Shown here in pieces: positions 1 to 5,534 of a stretch of 14,255 bases of DNA. Origin of the DNA: Baffinella frigidus (Eukaryota; Cryptophyceae; Cryptomonadales; Baffinellaceae). Position 1 is the stretch's first letter; each line of letters opens with the position of its first letter. The DNA lies in contig MU647014.1 in the NCBI GenBank assembly GCA_026770585.1, positions 35,535 to 49,789 on the forward strand, read 5' to 3'. Under the pieces are notes generated by a model, which was given only the letters and a program-made list of their open reading frames with translations, did no database searches and was not told the DNA's origin. A program made the translations under genes and the position numbers.

Positions 1-67
<67 letters not shown>
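1..67. repeat. Poly-G run followed by (GA)n microsatellite
   Basis: The window opens with 33 consecutive G, then a short CAGA link and a GA dinucleotide run to about 67. A G33 tract is hard to sequence and assemble, so this may be a contig edge or an artefact. Other G/C homopolymers occur at 2741-2752 (G12), 6849-6861 (G13) and 9008-9019 (C12), so long G runs may be a real habit of this genome. Confidence 0.9.
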
Positions 68-70
<3 letters not shown>

Positions 71-132
71 GCCATTCATGTCCAATTCAGGGCACTTCGC
101 ATGCGGTTTGCACCACAGCGGACTTCGAACGG

Positions 133-252
133 ATTTTGAATAAACCCCTAGTGAATAGTCCCTAGGCCCATAATTTTGAATTCACCACTAGTGAATAATC
201 CCTAGCCCCCGAATTTTGAGGAAAAAAACTAGTGAATAGTCCCTAGGCTCTA
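133..252. repeat. Three tandem 40-bp repeats
   Basis: Units begin with ATTTTGA at 133, 173 and 213 and carry CTAGTGAATAGTCCCTAG; the third has one extra base. In the first unit CCTAG and CTAGG bracket the core as a short inverted repeat. The array abuts and slightly overlaps the stop codon of the minus-strand terminal exon (250-307), so it would form the start of that gene's 3' UTR. Confidence 0.85.
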
Positions 253-307
253 CGGTAGACGGACCTCGAATTCCTCCTCGGAAAGCTCCTTGCCCCCCGT
301 ACCGGCC
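250..307 (-). CDS. Terminal exon of an unidentified minus-strand gene
   Basis: On the minus strand a pyrimidine-containing acceptor ending CCGCAG (AG at 309-308) is followed by one base that completes a split codon, then codons reading AGTGGKELSEEEFEVRLP and TAG at 252-250. The split codon (AG + G = Arg) matches the phase-2 donor of the exon at 721-818, so the two join in frame as ...KMLQKLGL-R-AGTGGKELSEEE.... Codons are GC-rich at position 3. The intron between them (308-720) is largely TTTAGGG-type repeat plus two decayed copies of the upstream exon's end. I do not recognise the family. The phase match and acceptor support a real C-terminus; the short length is the main doubt. Confidence 0.5.
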
Positions 308-317
308 CTGCGGACGC

Positions 318-367
318 GCAGAGGGTTTAGGGTTTAGGGTTTAGGGTTTAGGGTTTGGTGTGTAGGA

Positions 368-405
<38 letters not shown>

Positions 406-568
406 TGGTTTGGGGTTTGGGGTTTGGGGTTTGGGGTTTGGGGTTTAGGGTTTAGGGTTTAGGGTTTAGTGTTTAGGATTTAGGGTTTAGGGTTCAGGGT
501 TTAAGGTTTAGTGTTTAGCATTTAGGGTTTAGGGTTTAGGGTTTAGAGTTTAGGGTTTAGGATTTAGG
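318..568 (+). repeat. Interstitial telomere-like heptamer block (TTTAGGG variants)
   Basis: Begins with pure GGGTTTA units, passes through about five GGGTTGA units (365-405), then five GGGGTTT units (407-447), and returns to GGGTTTA with scattered substitutions. Shorter tracts follow at 608-653 and 684-713, interrupted by exon-like fragments. The block lies in the inferred intron between the minus exons 721-818 and 250-307, so the gene's sense strand reads CCCTAAA. Confidence 0.92.
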
Positions 569-573
569 CTGAC

Positions 574-609
574 CGGAGGCCGAGCTTCTCCAGCATCTTG
601 TCATTTCGG
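574..609 (-). pseudogene. Decayed copy of the 3' end of exon 721-818, donor retained
   Basis: The minus strand reads codons for KMLEKLGLR followed by GTCAGC, a copy of KMLQKLGLR with its donor in exon 721-818. Two of the nucleotide differences are synonymous (AAA/AAG, AGG/CGG), with one Gln-to-Glu change. Heptamer repeat starts immediately on both sides, so no upstream exon body survives. Confidence 0.6.
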
Positions 610-653
610 GTTTAGGGTGCAGGGTATAGGGTTTAGGGTTTAGGGTTTAGGGT

Positions 654-683
654 GAGGCCGAGTTTTTGCAGCATCTTATCACT
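654..683 (-). pseudogene. Second decayed copy of the same exon end, donor lost
   Basis: Positions 654-677 are identical over 24 bases to 723-746 inside exon 721-818 (minus-strand codons for KMLQKLGL). At the place where the parent has the donor G|GTCAGC, this copy goes straight into CCCTAAACCC on the sense strand. The heptamer repeat has replaced the splice site, so it cannot work as an exon. Confidence 0.65.
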
Positions 684-720
684 TGGGGTTGAGGGTTGAG
701 GGTCTAGGGTTTAGGCTGAC

Positions 721-818
721 CTGAGGCCGAGTTTTTGCAGCATCTTGGTGTTTCCCACCAACGTCCCGCCGCGCCCGAACCTTGAAAATAGCGACCCGTT
801 ATCGTGCTCCAGCATGTC
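721..818 (-). CDS. Internal exon of an unidentified minus-strand gene
   Basis: The acceptor CCCTGTACAG precedes GAC at 818. The exon reads DMLEHDNGSLFS, then RFGRGGTLVGN, then TKMLQKLGL, and ends CTCAG|GTCAGC at 721. It is 98 nt, entering in phase 0 and leaving in phase 2, which fits the exons on either side (1466-1516 ends in phase 0; 250-307 begins by completing a phase-2 codon). A second copy of its first part lies at 944-1006 and keeps QDMLEHDNGSLFS while differing at seven synonymous third positions. This is strong evidence of past selection on this reading frame. The family is not recognised; the sequence looks like part of a globular or helical domain. The plus-strand ORF over the same bases is a shadow. 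Confidence 0.6.
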
Positions 819-943
819 CTGTACAGGGTTCACACGGCTTACCACCTCGGTAATTGAGGGCAACCAGAGTTACCAACTCGATAGTTCAGGGTTGAAAAAA
901 TCGATGGTTGGCTTCGATAGGTGGCTGGATAGGTGGCTTGGCG

Positions 944-1006
944 TTGCCGACTCCGCTGCGCCCGAGCATCGAGAACAGCGACCCGTTGTCATGTTCCAGC
1001 ATGTCT
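944..1006 (-). pseudogene. Diverged duplicate of exon 721-818 with broken acceptor
   Basis: Minus-strand codons read QDMLEHDNGSLFSMLGRSGV then GNAK. Relative to the copy at 721-818 the first 13 residues are identical although seven third bases differ (CAG/CAA, GAG/GAA, CAC/CAT, GAT/GAC, CTA/CTG, TTT/TTC, TCA/TCG). The AG just before the exon start has become AA, and the copy loses similarity before the KMLQKLGL part. The pattern suggests an exon duplicate that was maintained for a time and is now dead. Confidence 0.6.
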
Positions 1007-1197
1007 TGCGTCGGGTTCGACACGGGTTGACAACTCGACAGTGTCGGGTTGACAATTCGGTGGTTGGCTTCGATAGTGTAGGGTTAACAACGTTGAGCTG
1101 TTCGTATTTTTGTAGCATACAATGCCCTTATTTTCTACGCCCGTAGATAGAACCCCCGCCCAGTAAATACTATTCCGGAACGCGTCTAGCTAGCACG
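1007..1197. other. Spacer with no gene seen
   Basis: Holds the flank of the duplicated segment, including GGTTGGCTTCGATAG at 906-920 and 1062-1076 and several short GGGTTGACAA-like variants. No open exon with splice sites is apparent on either strand. Confidence 0.5.
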
Positions 1198-1357
1198 GGG
1201 TTTAGGGTTTGGGTTTTGGGGTTTAGGGTTTAGGTTTCAGGGTTCAGGGTTTCGGGTTTAGGGTTTAGGGTTTAGGGTTTAGGGTTTAGGGTTTAGGGTT
1301 TAGGGTTCAGGGTTCAGGGCTCAGGGTTCAGGGTTTCGGGTTTAGGGTTTAGAGTTT
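1198..1357 (+). repeat. Telomere-like heptamer block
   Basis: Eight or more consecutive GGGTTTA units near 1256-1308, flanked by GGGTTCA, GGGCTCA and GGGTTTC variants. It lies between the minus exons at 1466-1516 and 721-818. Confidence 0.92.
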
Positions 1358-1383
1358 ACAGTAGACATCCTGTGAGGAAGTTT

Positions 1384-1457
1384 AGGGTGCAGGATGTAGG
1401 GTGTAGGGTGTAGGGTGTAGGGTGCAGGGTGCAGGATGTAGGGTGTAGGGTGTGGGG
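1384..1457 (+). repeat. Heptamer block of GGGTGTA/GGGTGCA type
   Basis: A locally uniform variant: repeated GTAGGGT with GCAGGGT and GCAGGAT, and no TTTAGGG core. It ends a few bases from the donor of exon 1466-1516. Confidence 0.88.
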
Positions 1458-1465
1458 TTGAGTAC

Positions 1466-1516
1466 CTGGAGCCCCAACTGCCTGATGCGCCGCACCGCCT
1501 CCCCTTGTGAGATGGC
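1466..1516 (-). CDS. 51-nt internal exon, minus-strand gene
   Basis: The acceptor CTACCTCGCAG is followed by codons for AISQGEAVRRIRQLGLQ and the donor CAG|GTACTC. The exon is 17 codons and phase 0 at both ends. A partial second copy at 1701-1730 keeps AIS-x-GEAVRR with three synonymous differences and one Gln/His change, which supports this frame as coding. Phase 0 at its 3' end matches the phase-0 start of the exon at 721-818, giving ...RRIRQLGLQ-DMLEHDNG.... No domain is recognised; the residues suggest a charged helix. Confidence 0.5.
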
Positions 1517-1601
1517 CTGCGAGGTAGAGATGGTGTGAGACTTTTGTATCACTCAACTCAAGGCTCAAGGGCCTCATTTAGGACCTGTATCGAGAGTAAT
1601 A

Positions 1602-1622
1602 AAGAAGAAGAAGAAGAAGAAG
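1602..1622 (+). repeat. (AAG)7 microsatellite
   Basis: Seven AAG units follow the AATAAA-containing stretch GTAATAAAG at about 1596. The trinucleotide lies in non-coding sequence. Confidence 0.9.
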
Positions 1623-1700
1623 GCGTGAGAAATCATGAAAAATGCCAAAATTGACGGTTCTGGTACAAACCATCAACTTTTACCATAATTGCATCGTTTT

Positions 1701-1730
1701 CGCCGTACGGCCTCCCCGTGTGAGATGGCC
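1701..1730 (-). pseudogene. Partial duplicate of exon 1466-1516
   Basis: After a GCAG acceptor-like site preceded by a long G run on the minus strand, codons read AISHGEAVRR. Relative to exon 1466-1516 the changes are CAA/CAC (Gln/His) and the synonymous GCG/GCC, GTG/GTA and CGC/CGA. Beyond the tenth codon similarity stops and no donor follows, so it is probably a dead copy. Confidence 0.5.
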
Positions 1731-1741
1731 TGCCCCCCCCC

Positions 1742-1793
1742 CGTTGACTGATTCTATGTGTCTGGTGCTAAGCCTGCCGGGTTTGCATTCGTC
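1742..1793 (+). repeat. 52-bp dispersed repeat, copy 1
   Basis: Begins CGTTGACT and ends GCATTCGTC. It aligns without gaps to 7165-7216 at roughly 42 of 52 positions by eye. No coding or structural role is apparent. Confidence 0.7.
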
Positions 1794-1998
1794 AATGGCA
1801 ATGGTGAATTGTGTGCGAATCGACCACGATGGGATTTCACCCCGCTTAGTACTGAAATTAAATACTCGGGGAATAGACATTACGGCTAGGTTTTGTTTAT
1901 TGGTGATAATTACTGGATGACCTCCTGTACAAATCACAGGAATCGATAAAGGCGATTTGCTCCCATTCTGAGGTCTGTTGGTGATAGAGGCACAGCGT
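1794..1998. other. Spacer with no gene seen
   Basis: AT-richer sequence with no convincing exon on either strand. Short ORFs overlap here on both strands but have no splice signals, and no repeat-supported codons are visible. Confidence 0.5.
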
Positions 1999-2260
1999 GT
2001 TTAGGGTTTAGGGTTTAGGGCTTAGGGTTTCAGGTTTGGGCTTCGGGTTTGGGTTTCGGGTTTCGGGTTTCGGGTTATTGAGGGTTCAGGTTTTATGCTT
2101 TATGGTTTAAGGTTTAAGGTTTAGGATTCGGGGTTTAGGGTTTAGGGTTTAGGGTTTAGGGTTTAGGGATCAGGGTTTAGGGTTTAGGGTTTGGGTTTTG
2201 GGTTTTGGGTTTTGGGTTTTGGGTTTTGGGTTTTGGGGTTTAGGGTGTAGGGTATAGGGT
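1999..2260 (+). repeat. Telomere-like heptamer block with TTTCGGG and TTTTGGG sub-blocks
   Basis: Order along the block: GGGTTTA units, GGGTTTC units (about 2044-2076), degenerate GGTTTAAGG, pure GGGTTTA (about 2128-2165), then seven or so GGGTTTT units (about 2190-2236). Variants sit in runs of like units rather than being mixed. Confidence 0.92.
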
Positions 2261-2267
2261 TTCACAC

Positions 2268-2301
2268 GGACTCTCTCCTTCAAGCCCGCCATGTCCATCA
2301 C
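2268..2301 (-). pseudogene. Duplicate fragment of exon-like segment 2490-2532
   Basis: 34 bases match 2490-2523 with one difference. The minus strand reads VMDMAGLKERV. The copy is entered directly from CCCTAAACC repeat on its 5' side, with no acceptor, and runs back into repeat. It is probably a displaced exon fragment. Confidence 0.5.
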
Positions 2302-2390
2302 TAAACCCTAAACCGAGGTAAGCGTCGTTTGCGGGGATTAGGGTCTGCGGGAGATGTCTTCTGGAAAGGAAGGTCTTTGGCGGTGTTGCG

Positions 2391-2460
2391 TAGAATCTTC
2401 TAGAATCTTCTAGAATCTTATAGAATCTTATAGAATCGTCTAGAATTTTCTAGAATCTTC
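2391..2460 (+). repeat. Seven 10-bp units TAGAATCTTC, heat-shock-element-like
   Basis: Seven in-register decamers. Every unit keeps GAA; TTC is exact in units 1, 2, 6 and 7 and altered in units 3, 4 and 5. Read as pentamers the first units alternate nGAAn and nTTCn, the layout bound by heat-shock factor trimers. It is certain as a minisatellite; regulatory function is speculative, since no gene start is visible next to it. Confidence 0.85.
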
Positions 2461-2489
2461 AATGCTGTTGTGGGCGGGGGCACGAACAT

Positions 2490-2532
2490 GGACTCTCTCC
2501 TTCAAGCCGGCCATGTCCATCACGTTATCCGC
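2490..2532 (-). CDS. Candidate internal exon, minus strand
   Basis: An acceptor CTCCGGCAG ends at 2533, then phase-0 codons read ADNVMDMAGLKERV and continue HVRAPAHNSI before reaching TAG inside the decamer array. The acceptor phase suits the phase-0 donor of the upstream exon 4257-4346. The 3' boundary is unclear: neither GTCCAT nor GTTCGT is a strong donor, so the end given is where the duplicate at 2268-2301 also stops. Repeat of this segment nearby fits the exon-duplication habit of the region. The family is not recognised. Confidence 0.35.
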
Positions 2533-2544
2533 CTGCCGGAGGGA

Positions 2545-2622
2545 TTAGGGATTAGGGTTTAGGATTTGGGGGTTGAGGGTTGAGGGTCGAGGGTTTGGAT
2601 TTTAGGGTTTAGGGTCTAGGCA
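2545..2622 (+). repeat. Degenerate heptamer block
   Basis: Mixed GGATTAG, GGGTTTA, GGGTTGA and GGGTCTA units. Shorter and more decayed than the neighbouring blocks. Confidence 0.8.
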
Positions 2623-2796
2623 CCGTTTACAGACCACATAGCGCGCACGCTGAAAGCTCAGGCTCAGGGCAGGGAGCGGCGTGAGGGCAAGGTGTCTGAG
2701 GAACACTGCAAGGGGATTCAGGGCAGAAGGGGGGGCATCCGGGGGGGGGGGGTAGAAGCCCAAGTACCGCAGAGGGGTATGCACCAGAAACAACTA
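2623..2796. other. Spacer; weak minus-strand exon candidate only
   Basis: The minus strand is open here and a CTTGCAG acceptor-like site precedes codons VFLRHLALTPLPALSLSFQR. However, its phase does not fit the flanking candidate exons and there is no duplicate to test it. A G12 run lies at 2741-2752. I do not call a gene. Confidence 0.3.
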
Positions 2797-2845
2797 TAGA
2801 CTAGTAGTTTTAGTGGCTATATAGTGGTTAGACTAGTAGTTTTAG
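2797..2845 (+). repeat. Two direct 17-bp repeats
   Basis: TAGACTAGTAGTTTTAG occurs at 2797-2813 and 2829-2845, 32 bp apart. The segment between is AT-rich (GGCTATATAGTGG). Confidence 0.85.
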
Positions 2846-2928
2846 CCGCACGGGTATTTGATGTAAATTCTCGGTCCCACAAGGAAATTGGAGCTTTCCC
2901 AGCGGATTGCAGGATACCGGCTCCAATT

Positions 2929-3375
2929 CCCTATGGGCGGAGCGTATTGAAATCAAATACTCGCCCTGATCAGATCAGACCAGACACGGACTCGTACCGT
3001 AGTTAGCGGCTTCTTGACGCCAGCTCCCCACGTCACGAGCGCCGCCTCCCCCCCTCCCCTCGTCCGAGCGGATCCTCGCACGGGAATAAAGGCATCACAG
3101 ATTGGAACCTCGGCCATGGTTTCCAAAACCAGCTCCAATCCCCTATGGGCGGAGACTATGTAAATCAAATACTCGCCCTGAGATCAGAGACAGATAGGTA
3201 CCGTAGTCAGCGGCTTCTTGACGCCAGCTCCCCAAGTGACGAGCGCCCCTATGGGCGGAGCGTATCGAAATCTAATACTCGCCCTGATCAGATCAGAGAC
3301 AGATAGGTACCGTAGTGAGCGGCTTCTTGACGCCCGCTCCCCAAGTGACGAGCGCCGCCTCCCCCCCTCCCCCCG
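2929..3375 (+). repeat. Three copies of a 106-bp-class repeat
   Basis: Copies start with CCCTATGGGCGGAG at 2929, 3141 and 3247. Each continues through AATACTCGCCCTGA, a GATCAGA duplication, ACCGTAGT and GCGGCTTCTTGACGCC to GACGAGCGCC. Copies 2 and 3 are directly adjacent with a 106-bp period. Copies 1 and 2 are 212 bp apart, exactly twice that, with unrelated sequence in the second half. Open frames through the array are not gene-like. Confidence 0.85.
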
Positions 3376-3396
3376 CTGGACCGACCTGCGGTGTTC

Positions 3397-3468
3397 GGGT
3401 TTAGGGTTTATAGTTTATGGTTTATGGTTTATGGTTTATGGTTTGGGGTGTAGGGTTTAGGGTCCAGC
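3397..3468 (+). repeat. Heptamer block with TTTATGG variant
   Basis: GGGTTTA units give way to about four GGTTTAT units, then GGGGTGTA and GGGTTTA. This is another locally uniform variant run. Confidence 0.88.
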
Positions 3469-3920
3469 GTTTGAGAAACGGCGACCTGTGTCTCAACCTC
3501 GCAGGGTTTGTACCAGGGAGGTCACCAACCACTCGAGAATGTTAGAGGAATCTATTTACATGTGGGGTTGTAAACATTTGTACCAGGATGGGGTATTCCA
3601 ACCTCGTGACTGTGCAATTTTCGCAGAGTTACGTGACCAATCAACGAAAGTTACTACACAGATGCGCACTTCTAAAAGCACATCGGTTTTAAATAGGCCC
3701 CTCTAGCATTCTCGTGTGGAACCCGCGCAACATGTGTTCCAGAGAAATCCGCGAATGGTCCACAGGCGTGCCACGCCAGACTGGAGGAAGGGGAAAAATA
3801 TTTTAAACCGTATGTGGGTACGGTATTGACTGAAAACCATTGCCCTTGAGGGAAAATTGACTTTTGGCAACCCCTTCGAAGACTCTGGCGTGGTGGGACT
3901 CTCGGTCTGTAGGGGAAATC
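3469..3920. other. Spacer with no gene seen
   Basis: Includes TTTGTACCAG motifs at about 3509 and 3578, resembling those at 7746-7864. Short plus-strand ORFs occur but have no splice signals, codon bias or repeats supporting them. Confidence 0.5.
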
Positions 3921-4153
3921 CTAGCTCTGCCTCAGCCGGGTTGACCGACTATTCTCAAGTTGACACCCCAGGTCTGCGGTACAAATCTGTCAACTTTGGA
4001 GCGCACAGGAGCCCTGGCTCACCAAATCGCTTCGCCCAAACAGACTGAGCTAGGGGTCCGAACTGCTCCCGCGGGAGCGTGGCTTCCCTGTGACGGCTGG
4101 GGTAACCCCTTCATCATACACACGCGTCCCCCTGGCGACTGAGGCAGAGCTAG
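3921..4153. mobile_element. 233-bp element with 15-bp terminal inverted repeats, containing a SINE-like repeat copy
   Basis: CTAGCTCTGCCTCAG at 3921-3935 is matched by its exact reverse complement at 4139-4153. The left 130 bp are a member of the dispersed repeat family also found at 4778, 6373, 6549 and 6951. This copy has an A-box-like TGCCTCAGCCGG (3928-3939), a B-box-like GGTACAAATCT (3978-3988), and between them CGACT-ATTCTCA-AGTTG, a 5-bp stem with a 7-base loop like an anticodon arm. No target-site duplication is obvious. It could be a small TIR element or a tRNA-derived SINE followed by a chance inverted end. Confidence 0.5.
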
Positions 4154-4256
4154 TATGTTTCGGGGTCGTGTGATGGAGTCGACGTACTGCTTACGGTTAG
4201 CACCCTGCGGAATGCCGTAGTTAGGTAGACGCCGTAATTAGATCGCCCAGCCTTAC
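4154..4256. other. Inferred intron sequence downstream of the minus exon 4257-4346
   Basis: Holds a short direct repeat (TGCCGTAGTTAG / CGCCGTAATTAG at about 4213 and 4230). No coding signal is visible apart from the donor of exon 4257-4346 at its right edge. Confidence 0.4.
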
Positions 4257-4346
4257 CTGCTCCTGCGAGAGCTTGGCTTCCCGCACAGCCTCCGCCAGCT
4301 GCAAGTCCACCTTCTTGCGTGACTCCCGCCGCAGAGCCTCCGCTAC
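4257..4346 (-). CDS. 90-nt internal exon, charged helical segment, minus strand
   Basis: Bounded by an acceptor AATAAAATAG (AG at 4348-4347) and a near-consensus donor GAGCAG|GTAAGG, this exon is 30 codons and phase 0 at both ends. It reads VAEALRRESRKKVDLQLAEA and then VREAKLSQEQ, a strongly charged, helix-prone stretch that could be coiled coil. The donor is the best in the window. It is immediately preceded on its sense strand by the C-rich complement of the heptamer block at 4360-4657, so the upstream intron ends in repeat. It probably belongs to the same gene as the other minus exons, perhaps with its start at 5302; the linkage is inference. Confidence 0.6.
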
Positions 4347-4359
4347 CTATTTTATTGTT

Positions 4360-4657
4360 TGGAGTTTAGGGTTGGTTTTTGGTCTTTGGTTTTTGGTTTT
4401 TGGTTCGGAGTTTTTGGTTTTTGGTTTTTGGTTTGGGGTTTGGGGTGTGGGGTGTGGGGTGTGGGGTTAGGGGTTTGGGGTTTGGGTCTGGGGTTCGGGG
4501 TTCGGGGTTTGTGGTTTGGAGTTTGGGGTTTGGGATTTGGGGTTTGGGGTTTGGGGTTTGGGGTTCAGGGCTCAGGGTTCAGGATCCAGGGTTCAGGGTT
4601 CAGGGTTCAGGGTTCAGGGTGTAGGGTGTAGGGTTTAGGGTTTAGGGTTTAGGGTTC
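4360..4657 (+). repeat. Heptamer block with TTTTTGG, GTGTGGG, TTTGGGG and TTCAGGG sub-blocks
   Basis: Successive runs of TTTTTGG (4370-4430), GGGGTTT/GGGGTGT (4430-4465), GGGGTTT and GGGGTTC (4465-4565), GGGTTCA (4565-4620) and GGGTTTA (4628-4657). Frames across it give Phe/Trp/Gly/Leu/Val repeats, which are by-products of the repeat. Confidence 0.92.
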
Positions 4658-4777
4658 CGCCCGCATCAGAGTCCCACTACTCTCTTGGCTAAACTGTGCA
4701 GCGTGTGCACAGGGAAGGGTGCTGAACCGAGCAGGCTCAGTACCGGAGAAACCTCTAATCGGTCACGAATCCCAACC

Positions 4778-4896
4778 CTGCCTCACTCAGGTTGACAGAC
4801 CCTTCTCAAGTTGAAATGCTGGTTGCAAATCCGGGAAACAAATCCGGGAAAGAGCCCGGGCTCGCTAAATTGGGAAACCCCAAGACTGACAGAGAG
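4778..4896 (+). repeat. Dispersed SINE-like repeat, divergent copy
   Basis: CTGCCTCACTCAGGTTGACAG, then ACCCTTCTCAAGTTGAAATG, GGTTGCAAATCC and a diverged end with GAGACCCA-like sequence. It is related to the copies at 3921, 6549 and 6951 but has an internal duplication of AAATCCGGGAAA. Confidence 0.65.
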
Positions 4897-5041
4897 CAAG
4901 CAGTCGTGGGAGACCCATCGAAAACAACCCGCAGCTGTTCACCCCCGCGATCCACCCGCGTGCCACTTGGCTGCCTCTTCCCCCCCCTCCCCCAGCGCTC
5001 GGCCAGGGAGGGAGAAGCTCCACAGAGCACCCTCAAGACGC

Positions 5042-5302
5042 TCAGCGCGCGGGGGAGAGCTGTTCCGGGCAGGGCGAGGCGTGCACCGGGTCAGAGCCAG
5101 CAATGCCCCGCGACGCCTGCACCGTCTTGCGCCGCAGCGTGAGCAGCACCCGCACATCCTGCCTGGTCGCGCCGTCGCTGTCCGGCAGCACCTTCCGCGC
5201 TTGTTTCGGCGGCGTCGGGCCCACAGGCGCGGCGCCGCGCCTGTGAGACGGCAGCGTCGCGTAGTCTTCGTAGTAGAACAGGCCGGAAGACTTGGCCGCC
5301 AT
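5042..5302 (-). CDS. Putative first coding exon of a minus-strand gene
   Basis: From the ATG at 5302-5300 the minus strand reads MAAKSSGLFYYEDYATLPSH, an Arg/Pro/Ala-rich stretch, then ATRQDVRVLLTLRRKTVQ and an open tail to TGA at 5044-5042 (86 residues). Third positions are mostly G or C, and the start sits in GCGGCCATGG-like context when read in sense. The frame is open upstream to 5347 but without another ATG. Possible donors such as ACG|GTGCAG lie in phase 0, so this may be a first exon joined to the charged exon at 4257-4346 rather than a complete short protein. The family is not recognised. The plus-strand ORFs over the same interval (4792-5368) lack this residue character. Confidence 0.5.
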   Translation of the reverse strand: MAAKSSGLFYYEDYATLPSHRRGAAPVGPTPPKQARKVLPDSDGATRQDVRVLLTLRRKTVQASRGIAGSDPVHASPCPEQLSPAR

Positions 5303-5534
5303 CCTGACTGGAGTCCCAGCCAACCAGCCGATGTCACACCAGCCCAACGGTCTGAGCCAGAAGTTTGACCTGAGCCACAGGGGTGCATTTCAAAAGTCAA
5401 TTTGCACAGGTTTTCCAGAAGAGCAGGGAGATTCTCATCCAAAAGTGGACGAACGGCTCCAATAACGAACTAACGGCTCCAAGAACAGACCTGGAATACC
5501 ACCCCTTTTACGACAGAGCACAGGGAAGGAGTAG
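5303..5534. promoter_or_regulatory. Divergent intergenic gap, possible bidirectional promoter
   Basis: 232 bp separate the minus ATG (5302) from the plus ATG (5535). No TATA box is evident. A small direct repeat GGAGCCGTT (sense of the minus strand) occurs twice near 5450-5480. The minus strand also has an open stretch at 5370-5470 reading VIGAVRPLLDENLPALLENL and CKLTFEMHPC, which looks protein-like and could be an upstream exon (donor CTCAG|GTCAAA). If so, the promoter would lie elsewhere. Confidence 0.35.

Noticed and set aside
745-1146. 133-codon plus ORF
   Set aside because: It lies opposite the exon 721-818 and its duplicate, where synonymous changes support the minus frame.
318-1457. 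Chromosome-end telomere
   Set aside because: The tracts are degenerate, interrupted by exon-like sequence and of the wrong polarity for the left edge of the window.
3218-3460. 80-codon plus ORF in the 106-bp repeat
   Set aside because: The same bases repeat in different frames and the ORF ends in heptamer repeat; no coding signal.
4359-4631. Overlapping plus ORFs rich in Phe, Trp, Gly, Leu and Val
   Set aside because: They are translations of the TTTTTGG/TTTGGGG repeat; several frames are open at once and none has splice or start support.
4792-5368. Plus ORFs of 116 and 185 codons
   Set aside because: They overlap the minus frame MAAKSSGLFYYEDY, which has better residue composition. The longer plus frames begin in a dispersed repeat copy and are Arg/Pro-rich as expected of a GC-rich shadow.
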